This document shows positions 17,180-25,052 of a DNA stretch of 64,000 nt, one piece after another. The DNA lies in assembly GCA_037045055.1 (NCBI GenBank), contig JBAOHJ010000003.1, forward strand, positions 930,001-994,000, given 5' to 3'. The notes under the pieces are model-generated. The model saw only the letters and a list, made by a program, of their open reading frames with translations. It was not told where the DNA came from and made no database searches. The stretch comes from Phosphoribacter sp037045055. Lineage in GTDB: Bacteria; Actinomycetota; Actinomycetes; Actinomycetales; Dermatophilaceae. A program made the position numbers and the translations under genes. How positions within the stretch are numbered: the first letter of the stretch is position 1; each line of letters starts with the position of its first letter.

Positions 17180-18515
17180 CGTCGGCCCGGTCGTAGCGCA
17201 ACGAGCGCGGGCGAGCCGGGCAGTGCGCACCCACCGCGATCCCGGGCGCGAGGCTGCCCTGCGCCTGCAGCGCCGCCAGTGCCTGGACGACCCGGTCCCG
17301 AAGGAGCCAGGGGTCGATCGTGTTGAGGTAGATCTTCGTGCCGCCCTCGAACCCGGCCAGGGTGGACACCCGCCACTTGATCACGATGCGCCACGGCATG
17401 GGCGGCGCCAGGGCGGGCATCTGGTGGTGCCATTCCTCGTTGGTGGGGATCGCGGCGCCGGTCGCGGCGTGGCAGGCGTGCAGCAGGTCGGCCACGGCGT
17501 CGACCTGCGCCGACGTCTGCTCCCAGGGGCGGCCCGAGCGCGCCTTGGAGAAGACCTCCAGTGAGGGGTATCGGTGGCCGAAACCGGCGAAGGCGATGGC
17601 GTGCTCGTTCTCGGCGACGACCAGGCCCTGGCCGATGGCGTAGTCGACGACGTCACGGTTGTAGAAGTGCCGATCCGCCCGGACCCGCGCCAGCTCCAGC
17701 TCCATCCGGGCGCTCTGCTCGTCGATCGCCACGAGCTGCTTGTGCAGGTGGTCGAAGGACGCGCCGGCTTGGCGCAGCCAGTTCTGGAACACCGCCACGT
17801 AGCGCGCGAACGGGATCGCCTCGTAGAGGGCCGCCAGCGCCTGGACGGTCAGGGCGATGTAGTGCCGGTGCTCGTCGACGGACAGGGTGCCGGCCGAGGC
17901 GAGCTGGTCGTCGTGGGTGGCCCCCTCGACGTAGTGCCGCCTGGCCACGACGACGTCGTGCCCGCCGGCGAAGAAGGCGATCCCCCGGGCCAGCCGGTCC
18001 CGCTCGGGCGTCTGCGCCCACTGCGCCTGCTCGACGCCCTCGGCGAGGGCCCGCACTCGCAGCAGGTCCAGGAGGTGCTCGCGGCCGGCCTCGTCGGCGA
18101 CGTATGCCGCGAACCGCGCCGCCGTCTGCGGGTCGGGCTCGTAGCCGTAGTTGAGACGCCAGTAGTCGAAGTCGACGATCTCGAAGAGGTTGGCCACCAG
18201 GCGCAGCTCGGCCGGGTGGCGGCGGACCTGTCGCGCCGACAGCCCCTGTCGAGCCGCCCAGCGCCCGTCGGCGTCGCGCTCGAAACGGGCCTTCTCCGGC
18301 GTGGTCTCGGCATAGCGCAGCTCGCAGAAGGTGCAGTATCGGCCGGCCTGGGCCGGGTCCAGCGCGACCGGCGTCGTGCTCCAGACGCCCAGGGGGCGGT
18401 TGCCCCTCCTCGGCACGGTCCACACCGACGTGCCGGAGTAGGGATTGACCTGCTTCACCGTGCCGTCGGGCATCCGCCGCAGTGGCTCGGGCCGCGGCGT
18501 CCGCTCGGGCTCCAC
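17166..18515 (-). CDS. DUF4921 protein, galactose-1-phosphate uridylyltransferase-like
   Basis: 449 aa, GTG start. It has a CTFCELRYAETTPEK segment with a CxxC zinc-like pair near residue 60. In the middle is FDHLHKQLVAID, whose H-L-H-x-Q matches the HIT/GalT nucleotidyl-transfer motif. PFARYVAVFQNWLRQAG precedes it, and MPWRIVIKWRVSTLAGFEGGTKIYLNTIDP closes the protein. Pfam groups such proteins as DUF4921, related to GalT. It probably moves a nucleotidyl group onto a sugar phosphate or similar acceptor, but the substrate is unknown. Divergent from the ANTAR gene. Confidence 0.75.
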   Translation of the reverse strand: MEPERTPRPEPLRRMPDGTVKQVNPYSGTSVWTVPRRGNRPLGVWSTTPVALDPAQAGRYCTFCELRYAETTPEKARFERDADGRWAARQGLSARQVRRHPAELRLVANLFEIVDFDYWRLNYGYEPDPQTAARFAAYVADEAGREHLLDLLRVRALAEGVEQAQWAQTPERDRLARGIAFFAGGHDVVVARRHYVEGATHDDQLASAGTLSVDEHRHYIALTVQALAALYEAIPFARYVAVFQNWLRQAGASFDHLHKQLVAIDEQSARMELELARVRADRHFYNRDVVDYAIGQGLVVAENEHAIAFAGFGHRYPSLEVFSKARSGRPWEQTSAQVDAVADLLHACHAATGAAIPTNEEWHHQMPALAPPMPWRIVIKWRVSTLAGFEGGTKIYLNTIDPWLLRDRVVQALAALQAQGSLAPGIAVGAHCPARPRSLRYDRADDVDE

Positions 18516-18563
18516 GCCCGCAGACTAGCCCGGCGACCCCTCTACGATGGGCTCGGAGGTGTC

Positions 18564-18656
18564 ATGCGCATCGGCGAGTTCGCGACCCGGTCGGGGGTGC
18601 CGGTCCCGGCACTGCGACCCCTGGCGTCGATGCCGACCTCGACGGTGGCCCGATGA
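18564..18656 (+). pseudogene. MerR-type N-terminal remnant (30 aa)
   Basis: MRIGEFATRSGVPVPALR is the start of a MerR helix-turn-helix, but where MerR proteins continue with RYYE the frame runs into PLASMPTSTVAR and stops. GGAGG lies five bases before the ATG, so the ribosome site is intact. The stop overlaps the next gene as ATGA. It is either the decayed head of a lost regulator or a short translated leader that couples ribosomes into the GAF-ANTAR gene. Confidence 0.5.
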
Positions 18657-19360
18657 TCCCGGAGTCGTCCGCCAAGGCCTTCGCCGCGCTCGCCGAGCGC
18701 GTCTACGCCACCGGCGACTCGGCCCAGGTCTACCGCGCCGTCGTCGACCTCGCGCCCGTGGTCGTCGACGGCTGCGACCACGCGTGCATCATGCTGCTCT
18801 CCCGCGGCGTCATCACCACGGCCGCGGCGACCAGCCCGGTCGCCGCGGCGATCGACGACTTCGAGAAGGCGCTCGGGGAGGGGCCCTGTCTCGACGCGAT
18901 CCTCGACGAGCAGCCGCAGTGCGACCCCGACATCGCCACCGGCTCACCGTGGCCACGACTGGCCGCGCGGGTGCTGCGGGACACGGCGGTGCGCGGCATG
19001 ATCGGTTTCCGGCTGCTCGTGGACGGGCGGAAGGAAGGCGCCCTCAACCTCTTCAGCGAGACTCCGGGCGCATTCACCGCCACGTCCCTGGACCAGGCCA
19101 GTGTCGTCGCGGCCTTCGCCTCCGTGGTTCTCATGACGACCAGCGCGCGCCAGCAGGCCAAGGACCTGAGCGCGGGATTGGCGTCCAACCGCGAGATCGG
19201 CAAGGCCGTCGGCCTGCTCATGGCGGCGCACCGGGTCACCGAGCAGGAGGCCTTCGGCATCCTCGACCGGACCTCCCAGGACCTCAACCTCAAGCTCGCC
19301 GAGGTCGCGGTGCGGGTCGTCGAGGGCCAGCAGTCCCAGGTCAGGCCCAGGACCGGGTAG
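18653..19360 (+). CDS. GAF-ANTAR antiterminator protein
   Basis: 235 aa, ATG start overlapping the MerR remnant's stop. Residues 1-155 form a GAF sensor domain (VDGCDHACIMLLSRG, FEKALGEGPCLDAI, IGFRLLVDGRKEGALNLFSE). Residues 170-225 are an ANTAR RNA-binding helix bundle (SNREIGKAVGLLMAAHRVTEQEAFGILDRTSQDLNLKLAEVA). ANTAR proteins bind paired hairpins in nascent RNA and prevent termination. The GAF ligand is unknown. A sigma factor gene follows 138 bp downstream on the same strand. Confidence 0.88.
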   Translation: MIPESSAKAFAALAERVYATGDSAQVYRAVVDLAPVVVDGCDHACIMLLSRGVITTAAATSPVAAAIDDFEKALGEGPCLDAILDEQPQCDPDIATGSPWPRLAARVLRDTAVRGMIGFRLLVDGRKEGALNLFSETPGAFTATSLDQASVVAAFASVVLMTTSARQQAKDLSAGLASNREIGKAVGLLMAAHRVTEQEAFGILDRTSQDLNLKLAEVAVRVVEGQQSQVRPRTG

Positions 19361-19497
19361 CGGCGATCCGGCGCCGACGGCGCGGACGCCGGACGGACGG
19401 CCGGGGCGACGGGAACGCCAGCCGTCGTGGGCGCGTTACCCTGGACGACGTCGGTCAAACAGCTGGCCGCGGCGACACCTGGCTAAGGAGCCTGAGG

Positions 19498-20280
19498 GTG
19501 GCCGACGGCATCGACATTCCTCCCTGTCCCGACCCCCGGTGTCCGGTGACGACGCTGATCGTCCGGATGCGCGCCAGTGGCGACCCCGCCGAGGTGGAGC
19601 GGCTGCTCGACCTCGTGGTCCGCCAGGCGATCCCGCTGGCATACTCCATCGCCGCGACGTACGCCAACCGTGGGGTCGACCGCGACGATCTCAACCAGGT
19701 GGCCGCCCTGGCCTTGCTCAAGGCGGTCCACCGCTTCGACGTCGCGCGCGGCATACCGTTCGCCGGGTATGCCGGTCCGACCATCCGAGGGGAGCTGCGC
19801 CGGTACTTCCGCGACCAGGGCAGTATGGTCCGGCCGCCCCGCGAGCTGCAGGAGCTGCGCCTGGCCGTCAACGCCATCCGCCCGGACATCACCCAGCGGT
19901 TGGGGCGCGAGGCCACCTGCTCGGACCTGGCCCGGGCCGTGGGCTCCACCGACGCGAAGGTCGAGGCGGCCCGGATCGCCGAGATGGCCCAGAGGCCCCA
20001 GTCGCTGGACTGCACCCCCGACGGGTGCGCGCGGGCCGGCGCCGGCCAGACGGGCGAGGACCCCATCGATCGACTCGAATGGCGCCTCACCCTGCGCCAG
20101 GCGGTGTCGAGTCTGCCGGAGCGCGATCGCACCATCCTGCGACTGCGGTTCGTCGAGGACCTCACCCAACGCGAGATCGCGGCCCGGATCGGGGTGAGCC
20201 AGATGCACGTGTCCCGGCTGCTCAGCGGCATCCGCTCGCGGCTGGGCGAGCTGCTGGAGGACGACCTGCGCTGCGGCTGA
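19498..20280 (+). CDS. SigB/SigF-family RNA polymerase sigma factor
   Basis: 260 aa, GTG start with AAGGAG seven bases upstream. Region 2 is AYSIAATYANRGVDRDDLNQVAALALLKAVHRFDVARGIPF with GYAGPTIRGELRRYFRD, the usual core of stress sigma factors of the SigB/F/G group. Region 3 (TQRLGREATCSDLARAVG) and region 4 (LPERDRTILRLRFVEDLTQREIAARIGVSQMHVSRLLSGI) are complete. No anti-sigma gene is adjacent; the STAS protein at 44055-44375 is a possible but distant partner. The csbD-like gene downstream has a promoter of matching type. Confidence 0.9.
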   Translation: MADGIDIPPCPDPRCPVTTLIVRMRASGDPAEVERLLDLVVRQAIPLAYSIAATYANRGVDRDDLNQVAALALLKAVHRFDVARGIPFAGYAGPTIRGELRRYFRDQGSMVRPPRELQELRLAVNAIRPDITQRLGREATCSDLARAVGSTDAKVEAARIAEMAQRPQSLDCTPDGCARAGAGQTGEDPIDRLEWRLTLRQAVSSLPERDRTILRLRFVEDLTQREIAARIGVSQMHVSRLLSGIRSRLGELLEDDLRCG

Positions 20281-20326
20281 GCCGACCCGAGGGGGGTGGT
20301 CCGGAGCAGCCCAGCGGTCTGCACCG

Positions 20327-20352
20327 GTTTGCCGGGCCGCCCTCACGGGTAG
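20327..20352 (+). promoter_or_regulatory. SigB/SigF-type promoter for the csbD-like gene
   Basis: GTTT at 20327-20330 and GGGTAG at 20347-20352 are 16 bp apart, close to the GTTT-N14-16-GGGTAT consensus of SigB/SigF promoters. Transcription would begin near 20360, about 60 bp before the csbD-like ATG, just after the sigma gene that could read it. CsbD genes are general-stress regulon members in other bacteria. Confidence 0.6.
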
Positions 20353-20423
20353 GGCTGCAGTGACCGGGTCGCAGACCGGGTCGGTCCGCCGCGGCGGACC
20401 TGAACGATGTTCGGGAGGACGCA

Positions 20424-20597
20424 ATGGGTTTGGTCGACAAGGCGAAGAACGTCGCCGAGGACGTCGAGGGCAAGGTCAAGGAGGCCGTGGGGAAGGCGAC
20501 CGGCGACGAGTCGCAGGAGGCCGAGGGCAAGGCCGACCAGGCCAAGTCCGACCTCAAGCAGGCCGGCGAGAAGGTCAAGGACGCCTTCGGCAACTGA
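20424..20597 (+). CDS. CsbD-like stress protein
   Basis: 57 aa, ATG start with GGGAGG upstream. It is very rich in Lys, Glu, Asp and Ala (MGLVDKAKNVAEDVEGKVK, TGDESQEAEGKADQAKSD), typical of the small hydrophilic CsbD family induced in general stress and stationary phase; the biochemical role is unknown. A SigB/F-type promoter lies upstream and a strong hairpin downstream, so it is probably a one-gene transcript controlled by the neighbouring sigma factor. Confidence 0.88.
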   Translation: MGLVDKAKNVAEDVEGKVKEAVGKATGDESQEAEGKADQAKSDLKQAGEKVKDAFGN

Positions 20598-20629
20598 CCG
20601 CTCTCGCGGGTCTCCGCAGGCCGGGGGAA

Positions 20630-20666
20630 CGATGTGGCTGCCGACGTCCGGTCGGCGGCCACATCG
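20630..20666 (+). terminator. Terminator hairpin after csbD-like gene
   Basis: CGATGTGGCTGCCG pairs with CGGCGGCCACATCG (one G-T wobble) across the 9-nt loop ACGTCCGGT. The 14-bp stem begins 33 bp after the csbD stop. Only a short mixed tract follows it. Confidence 0.65.
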
Positions 20667-20723
20667 CATTCCGTTGAGGGCGACCACCGATAACCCGGCG
20701 CCGAGGGTCCGGGCGACGTGCGG

Positions 20724-21677
20724 TCAGTCGTCCATGGCCTCGATGCCCAGCTCGGCCAACTGCGCCATACGCTCGCGAATGTGTCGGATCGTCGCCGCCG
20801 GGGGCGGGACCCAGTCGGTGATCTCCTCGAGCACGCGCAGCGGCTCGGTCGTGCGGTAGGAGCGGGTCGGGTTGCCGGGGAAACGCTTGTCGGTGACGTT
20901 GGGGTCGTCCGCGATGGTGCCCAGGGGCTGCACCCGGTAGACCCGTCCCGGCCCGTCGCCCACCGCGAGCGCCGCGGCCAATGGCGCGCCCTCGCGCGTG
21001 GCCGTGAGATAGATGTGTTTGGCCTGTCGCCGGGAGCCGTAGTTCGAGCGCCACCCTGGGGTGAGCAGGTCGCCCGGGCGCAGGTCGGCTCTGGTCCCGT
21101 GGAAGAACGGCCCGGGGTCGTCGACCACCCGCGGCGTCGGAGCCGGATCCCGCAGCATCCCGTCCAGGCGCGCCATGAGCACGGCCACCCGGGCGCGCCC
21201 CCGCGGTGCCCGGGGATACCGGGTCAGCACGTCGAGCACCACCGCCGACATGCGCCTGGCCGCGGCGGTGATGACGTACTCGGCGACCACCGGGTCGTCT
21301 CCCCGGGCCAGCTCGGCCGCTATCGCGGCATGGGCAGCCGCGCCCAAGATGTGGCGCACCTGGGTCGCCGTGGCCAACGGATGCAGGTAGGCGGCCGCGG
21401 CGGCATCCCCGGCGGCGGTCGCGGCATGGCCGGCCGCCGCAGTGGTGGCCTCCTTCGCCGCCCGGTGGGCCGCGCTCGCGGTCGCACGTTGCCGGCGGGA
21501 GCGCGGCGCACCGTCGGCGAAGATCTGGGCGGCCTGGAGGGCCGCTGCCGGGCGAGGGTCGTCCGGGTGGACCTTGGCGAAGATGACCAGTGCGGGCTCG
21601 GCGCACGCCGCGGCATAGCCGGTGACCGCCCGCAACTCGTCCATCGTCAGGTCGATGTCCCTCGTGGAGGTGTTCAC
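20724..21677 (-). CDS. arr: Imm5-like domain fused to rifampin ADP-ribosyltransferase
   Basis: 317 aa, GTG start (MNTSTRDIDLTMDELRAV). Residues 8-150 are a helical Ala/His-rich domain like the Imm-5 putative immunity proteins (YAAACAEPALVIFAKVHPDD, DGAPRSRRQRATASAAHRAA, GDAAAAAYLHP). Residues about 188-300 are Arr, which moves ADP-ribose from NAD+ to rifampin: FFHGTRADLRPGDLLTPGW (catalytic His193), HIYLTAT (Tyr223) and VTDKRFPGNPTRSYR. The active site looks complete. Arr is normally a stand-alone protein of about 140 aa; the added domain may widen substrate choice or protect against an ADP-ribosylating toxin (speculative). A single-gene unit. Confidence 0.82.
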   Translation of the reverse strand: MNTSTRDIDLTMDELRAVTGYAAACAEPALVIFAKVHPDDPRPAAALQAAQIFADGAPRSRRQRATASAAHRAAKEATTAAAGHAATAAGDAAAAAYLHPLATATQVRHILGAAAHAAIAAELARGDDPVVAEYVITAAARRMSAVVLDVLTRYPRAPRGRARVAVLMARLDGMLRDPAPTPRVVDDPGPFFHGTRADLRPGDLLTPGWRSNYGSRRQAKHIYLTATREGAPLAAALAVGDGPGRVYRVQPLGTIADDPNVTDKRFPGNPTRSYRTTEPLRVLEEITDWVPPPAATIRHIRERMAQLAELGIEAMDD

Positions 21678-21829
21678 CCTCGCCAGTCTCGCACCGCTTA
21701 GGCCGGTCGCGACCGATTGCCGTGGGGGGATCGCGACGCGGCGACCCGACGGCGCCATCGGTGGCTCGGCAGACGGGGGCCGGGCGGGGTCTGGGTGCTC
21801 GGGACGGGCTCGGCCGTGGCGGGTGAGCT

Positions 21830-22990
21830 TCAGCGGGCAGTCCCGTGGCGGCCTGCCGACCTGGTCCAGGTGAGGAAGTCCTCGACGGCGTCGGCGGTCA
21901 TCCGGGCGCGGACCGAGGCGAAGAGGTCGAAGGCATGCTGGGCGCCGGGCAGCTCGGCATACACCACCGGTGCATCAGACGCGGACCGCAGGGCCCGGGC
22001 CCACCCGCGCACGGTGGCGAGGGGTACGCCCAAGCCCGTGTCGTTGGCGCCGTGGATCAGCAGCAGGGGCGGGATGTCCCGCCGGGCCAGACGCCCCGGC
22101 GAGCTGGCCAACGCCTCGTCCCGGCCCCCGAGATAGCCATACAGCGACACCACGCTGGCCACCGAGGTGTCGGCATCCTCGAACCCCGGTTGGAACCGCG
22201 GCTGCGCGCACGTTAAGGCGACGTCGAGGGCGAGGTGACCTCCGGCGGAGCCACCGGCCAGGTGGACGCGGCCGGGGTCGGCACCGTACTCGCTCGCGTG
22301 CTCACGGGCCCACGCGATGGCGCGTTTGGCGTCGACGAGCGGGTTGGGCCAGGCGGCGGCCTGACGCAGGCGGTAGTCGGCGCTGATGCAGACCCACCCG
22401 TGTGCCGCCAACTGATTGAGCATGGTGACGGACTCACGGCTCCTCCCGCCTTGGACGAACCCTCCCTCGTGGAAGTGGATGAGGATCGGCCGACCAGTGC
22501 CGGTGGAGGTGGCCCGGTACAGGTCGAGCCGGTGTGCGGGATCGGGTCCATAGGTCAGGTCGCGGATGCGTTCGACGCCCCGCCGACGCCGCTGGAAGGG
22601 GCAGGCGATCCCGGTGAGCCAGGGACGACTGCGCCGCGGCCTTCCGGACCGCCGCGCGTCGAGGACGGCACGCCAGTCGCCGCCCAGGGCTTGCGCGAAC
22701 GCCCCGTCCAGGGCGGGGCGGGCCCGCCCGGCTCGGATCTGGGCCCAGATCAGACCTACGACGGTGGCTCCCCATGCGGCGATCCACACGACACCGAAGA
22801 GACCGGCGGGCCGATCGTCGATGCCCACCCAGATTCCCGACGAGATGATGAGCAGGAACACCAGGGGGAGCTCGTTGACGGCCATGGTGAGCACGTACAC
22901 GGCGAAGCCCAACCGGCGCCCGACCATCCGTGGCCACAACGTCACCCCCACGACGACGGCCCAGAGCAGGGGCGCGATCAGACTGGACAC
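21830..22990 (-). CDS. Membrane-anchored alpha/beta hydrolase, HSL-like
   Basis: 386 aa; the GTG has GAGGAGG closely upstream. About three hydrophobic segments occupy residues 4-90 (LIAPLLWAVVVGVTLWP, FAVYVLTMAVNELPLVFLLIISS, GVVWIAAWGATVVGLIWAQI). The catalytic domain has HFHEGGF (oxyanion hole), HLAGGSAGGHLAL (nucleophile Ser), LLIHGANDTGLG (Asp) and AQHAFDLFASV (His). This resembles acetyl-hydrolase/esterase enzymes that act on acyl esters at the membrane. The start, tract and motif order are clear; the substrate is not. Confidence 0.82.
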   Translation of the reverse strand: MSSLIAPLLWAVVVGVTLWPRMVGRRLGFAVYVLTMAVNELPLVFLLIISSGIWVGIDDRPAGLFGVVWIAAWGATVVGLIWAQIRAGRARPALDGAFAQALGGDWRAVLDARRSGRPRRSRPWLTGIACPFQRRRRGVERIRDLTYGPDPAHRLDLYRATSTGTGRPILIHFHEGGFVQGGRSRESVTMLNQLAAHGWVCISADYRLRQAAAWPNPLVDAKRAIAWAREHASEYGADPGRVHLAGGSAGGHLALDVALTCAQPRFQPGFEDADTSVASVVSLYGYLGGRDEALASSPGRLARRDIPPLLLIHGANDTGLGVPLATVRGWARALRSASDAPVVYAELPGAQHAFDLFASVRARMTADAVEDFLTWTRSAGRHGTAR

Positions 22991-23130
22991 CGGTCCTCCT
23001 CGCACGCCGCCCGTTCGGCAACCGACACGGGCAATCGGCGCCTACCGATCGATCCCTTCCACCCTATGTCGCGGAGTCGACCCGATCGCGGGGCTTGGGC
23101 CGCGCGGCATACCGACGCTGACCATCGGAA

Positions 23131-23145
23131 CCCCCCCCCCCCCCC
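23131..23145. repeat. Homopolymer of 15 C
   Basis: Fifteen consecutive C lie 24 bp past the 3' end of tRNA-Thr, the longest mononucleotide run I saw in the window. The length may vary through slippage or be mis-called in sequencing. Confidence 0.8.
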
Positions 23146-23169
23146 GGCGGGCCGGAGGGCGTCCTGGGG

Positions 23170-23243
23170 AGCCGCCTGTCGGAATCGAACCGACGACCTA
23201 TTCATTACGAGTGAATCGCTCTGGCCGACTGAGCTAAGGCGGC
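23170..23243 (-). tRNA. tRNA-Thr (anticodon CGT)
   Basis: Read on the minus strand, GCCGCCT pairs with AGGCGGC as the 7-bp acceptor, and the discriminator is T. The D arm contains TTAGCTCAGTCGG; the anticodon stem ATTCA/TGAAT encloses the loop CTCGTAA, so the anticodon is CGT, reading ACG. The T arm has GTCGGTTCGATTCCGAC. CCA is not encoded. Length 74 nt. Confidence 0.95.
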
Positions 23244-23341
23244 GGGTGCCCGCCGGGGCACGGCTGTCGAGTATACGGATATCGCGCACCACCCACGAAC
23301 CCTGCAGCGGGCGCGGCATACCGGCTGGGCAGTCGAGCTGC

Positions 23342-24973
23342 TCAGCACTTGAGCCCGTCGGTCGGCACTGTGCCGCTGACGTAGTAGGCGTCGATGGGCT
23401 TGTCGACGCAGGAGTTGGAGCGGGTGTATGCCGTGTGGCCGTCGCCGTCGTAGGTGACGAGCACGGCGTTGGCGAGCTGGTCGCGCAGCCGGACCGACCA
23501 CTCGTAGATCGTCGCCGGATCGCGGGTCGTGCCGACCACGACGATCGGTCCCGAGCCGGCTGCGGTGACCTTCTTGGGCGTCCGCCCGGTCTGGATCGGC
23601 CACACCCCGCAGGGCACCGACCCCCAGGCCAGCATCCGACCCCAGGTCGGGGCGACCCGGGCGAAGGCGTCGGCGTTCCTCTCGACGGTGGGCAGGTCGG
23701 CGGTGTCGGGCCGGTCCAGGCAGTTGACCGCGTAGATCACCTCCATGATGTTGCCGGTGTAGCGGCCCGAGGACGTGCGGTCGGCGTACTGGTACGCCAG
23801 GTCCATAAGGGCCGACCCGGCGCCGTTCTTCGCCTCCCGGAACGCCGTGGTGAGCGAGGGCCACAGGGACTGGGCGTACATCGCGTACCCGATGCCCATC
23901 GACGCCCAGCCCTCGCCGAGCTGGGTCACCCGGGCGTCGCCGGTCACCCGAAGCGGCTGGCTGTCCACGCCGCGCAGGAAGTCGCGGATCCACTGCATGC
24001 CCTCCTCGACGCTCGTGCCGACCGGGCAGTCCGAGCGCTTGACACAGGAGGTGACGTAGGCCCGGGTCGCCAGGTCGAAACCGCGGGCCTGGCCCTCGCT
24101 CAGCTCGGCCGAGGTGAGGTCGGGCGGCACGACGCCGTCGAGCACGAACCGGCCCACCCGTGCGGGGAACAGGTCGGCGTAGGTCGCCCCGAGGAAGGTG
24201 CCGTAGGACTTGCCGAGGTAGTGCAGCTGGGGCTCACCCAGGGTCGCCCGCAGGATGTCCATGTCCCGCGCTGCGTCCTCGGTCGACACGTGCGCCAGCA
24301 GCGCGCCGCCCCGCTGTCTGCACCCGTCGGCCAGGACCTTCGCCTCGGCGACGAACGCCTGCTCCTCGGCGGTGTCGTCGGGGGTCGGATCCATGCCGAG
24401 GAAGGTGTCGAGGTCGGCGTCGGACAGGCAGTCGATCGGGGCCGACTGGCCCACCCCCCGAGGGTCCAGACCGACGACGTCGAAGCGGCGCCGCACCTCC
24501 GAGCCGACGATCTGACTGGCCGCCCGGGCGTAGTCCACGCCCGATCCGCCGGGCCCCCCCGGGTTGACCACGAGCGAGCCGACGCGCTGCGCGGAGCTGG
24601 ACGCCTTGACCCGCAGCAGCGCCAGCTCGATGGTGTCGCCGCCGGGGGCCGCGTAGTCGACCGGCACCCGCAGCCTCGCGCACTCGCCGCCGGCGCACGG
24701 ACTCCACCGCAGCGCCTGGGCGTAGAACCCGGCCAGGCCTGGCTGGCCCGGCGGGGGCGTGGTGACGTCGGGCCCGTCGGCCTGGGTGGGAGCCGACGTG
24801 GGCACCTCGGTCTGGTCCGGCCCGACGAACGGCAGCACGAGGCACGAGGACAGCGACAATGCCGCCGCGGCGGCCGCCGACACCGTCACACCCCGCCTGC
24901 GGGCCTGCCGGCCCAGGCCGAGCCGCCGTCGCGCGCCACCGGCGCGGCGCACGCTGGGACTCCATCGGGTCAT
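23342..24973 (-). CDS. Exported alpha/beta hydrolase, tripeptidyl-aminopeptidase-like lipoprotein
   Basis: 543 aa, ATG start. A long Arg-rich start and AAAAAALSLSSC44 form a lipoprotein signal with the lipobox Cys at 44. The catalytic fold has VVNPGGPGGSGVDYAR (oxyanion hole), FDVVGLDPRGVGQS, the nucleophile elbow YLGKSYGTFLG, and near the C-terminus IVVVGTTRDPATIYEW (Asp) and VTYDGDGHTAYTRSNSCVD (His, within the TAP-like C-terminal domain). Such enzymes remove N-terminal tripeptides or act as secreted proline-type peptidases outside the cell. Not in an operon. Confidence 0.88.
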   Translation of the reverse strand: MTRWSPSVRRAGGARRRLGLGRQARRRGVTVSAAAAAALSLSSCLVLPFVGPDQTEVPTSAPTQADGPDVTTPPPGQPGLAGFYAQALRWSPCAGGECARLRVPVDYAAPGGDTIELALLRVKASSSAQRVGSLVVNPGGPGGSGVDYARAASQIVGSEVRRRFDVVGLDPRGVGQSAPIDCLSDADLDTFLGMDPTPDDTAEEQAFVAEAKVLADGCRQRGGALLAHVSTEDAARDMDILRATLGEPQLHYLGKSYGTFLGATYADLFPARVGRFVLDGVVPPDLTSAELSEGQARGFDLATRAYVTSCVKRSDCPVGTSVEEGMQWIRDFLRGVDSQPLRVTGDARVTQLGEGWASMGIGYAMYAQSLWPSLTTAFREAKNGAGSALMDLAYQYADRTSSGRYTGNIMEVIYAVNCLDRPDTADLPTVERNADAFARVAPTWGRMLAWGSVPCGVWPIQTGRTPKKVTAAGSGPIVVVGTTRDPATIYEWSVRLRDQLANAVLVTYDGDGHTAYTRSNSCVDKPIDAYYVSGTVPTDGLKC

Positions 24974-25052
24974 GGTCCTCCACCGCTCCTGGATGTTCCT
25001 CGGCTCCCCGGGCCACTCGGTCTGCGCCCGACGCTACCCGCTCGTGGGTGAT

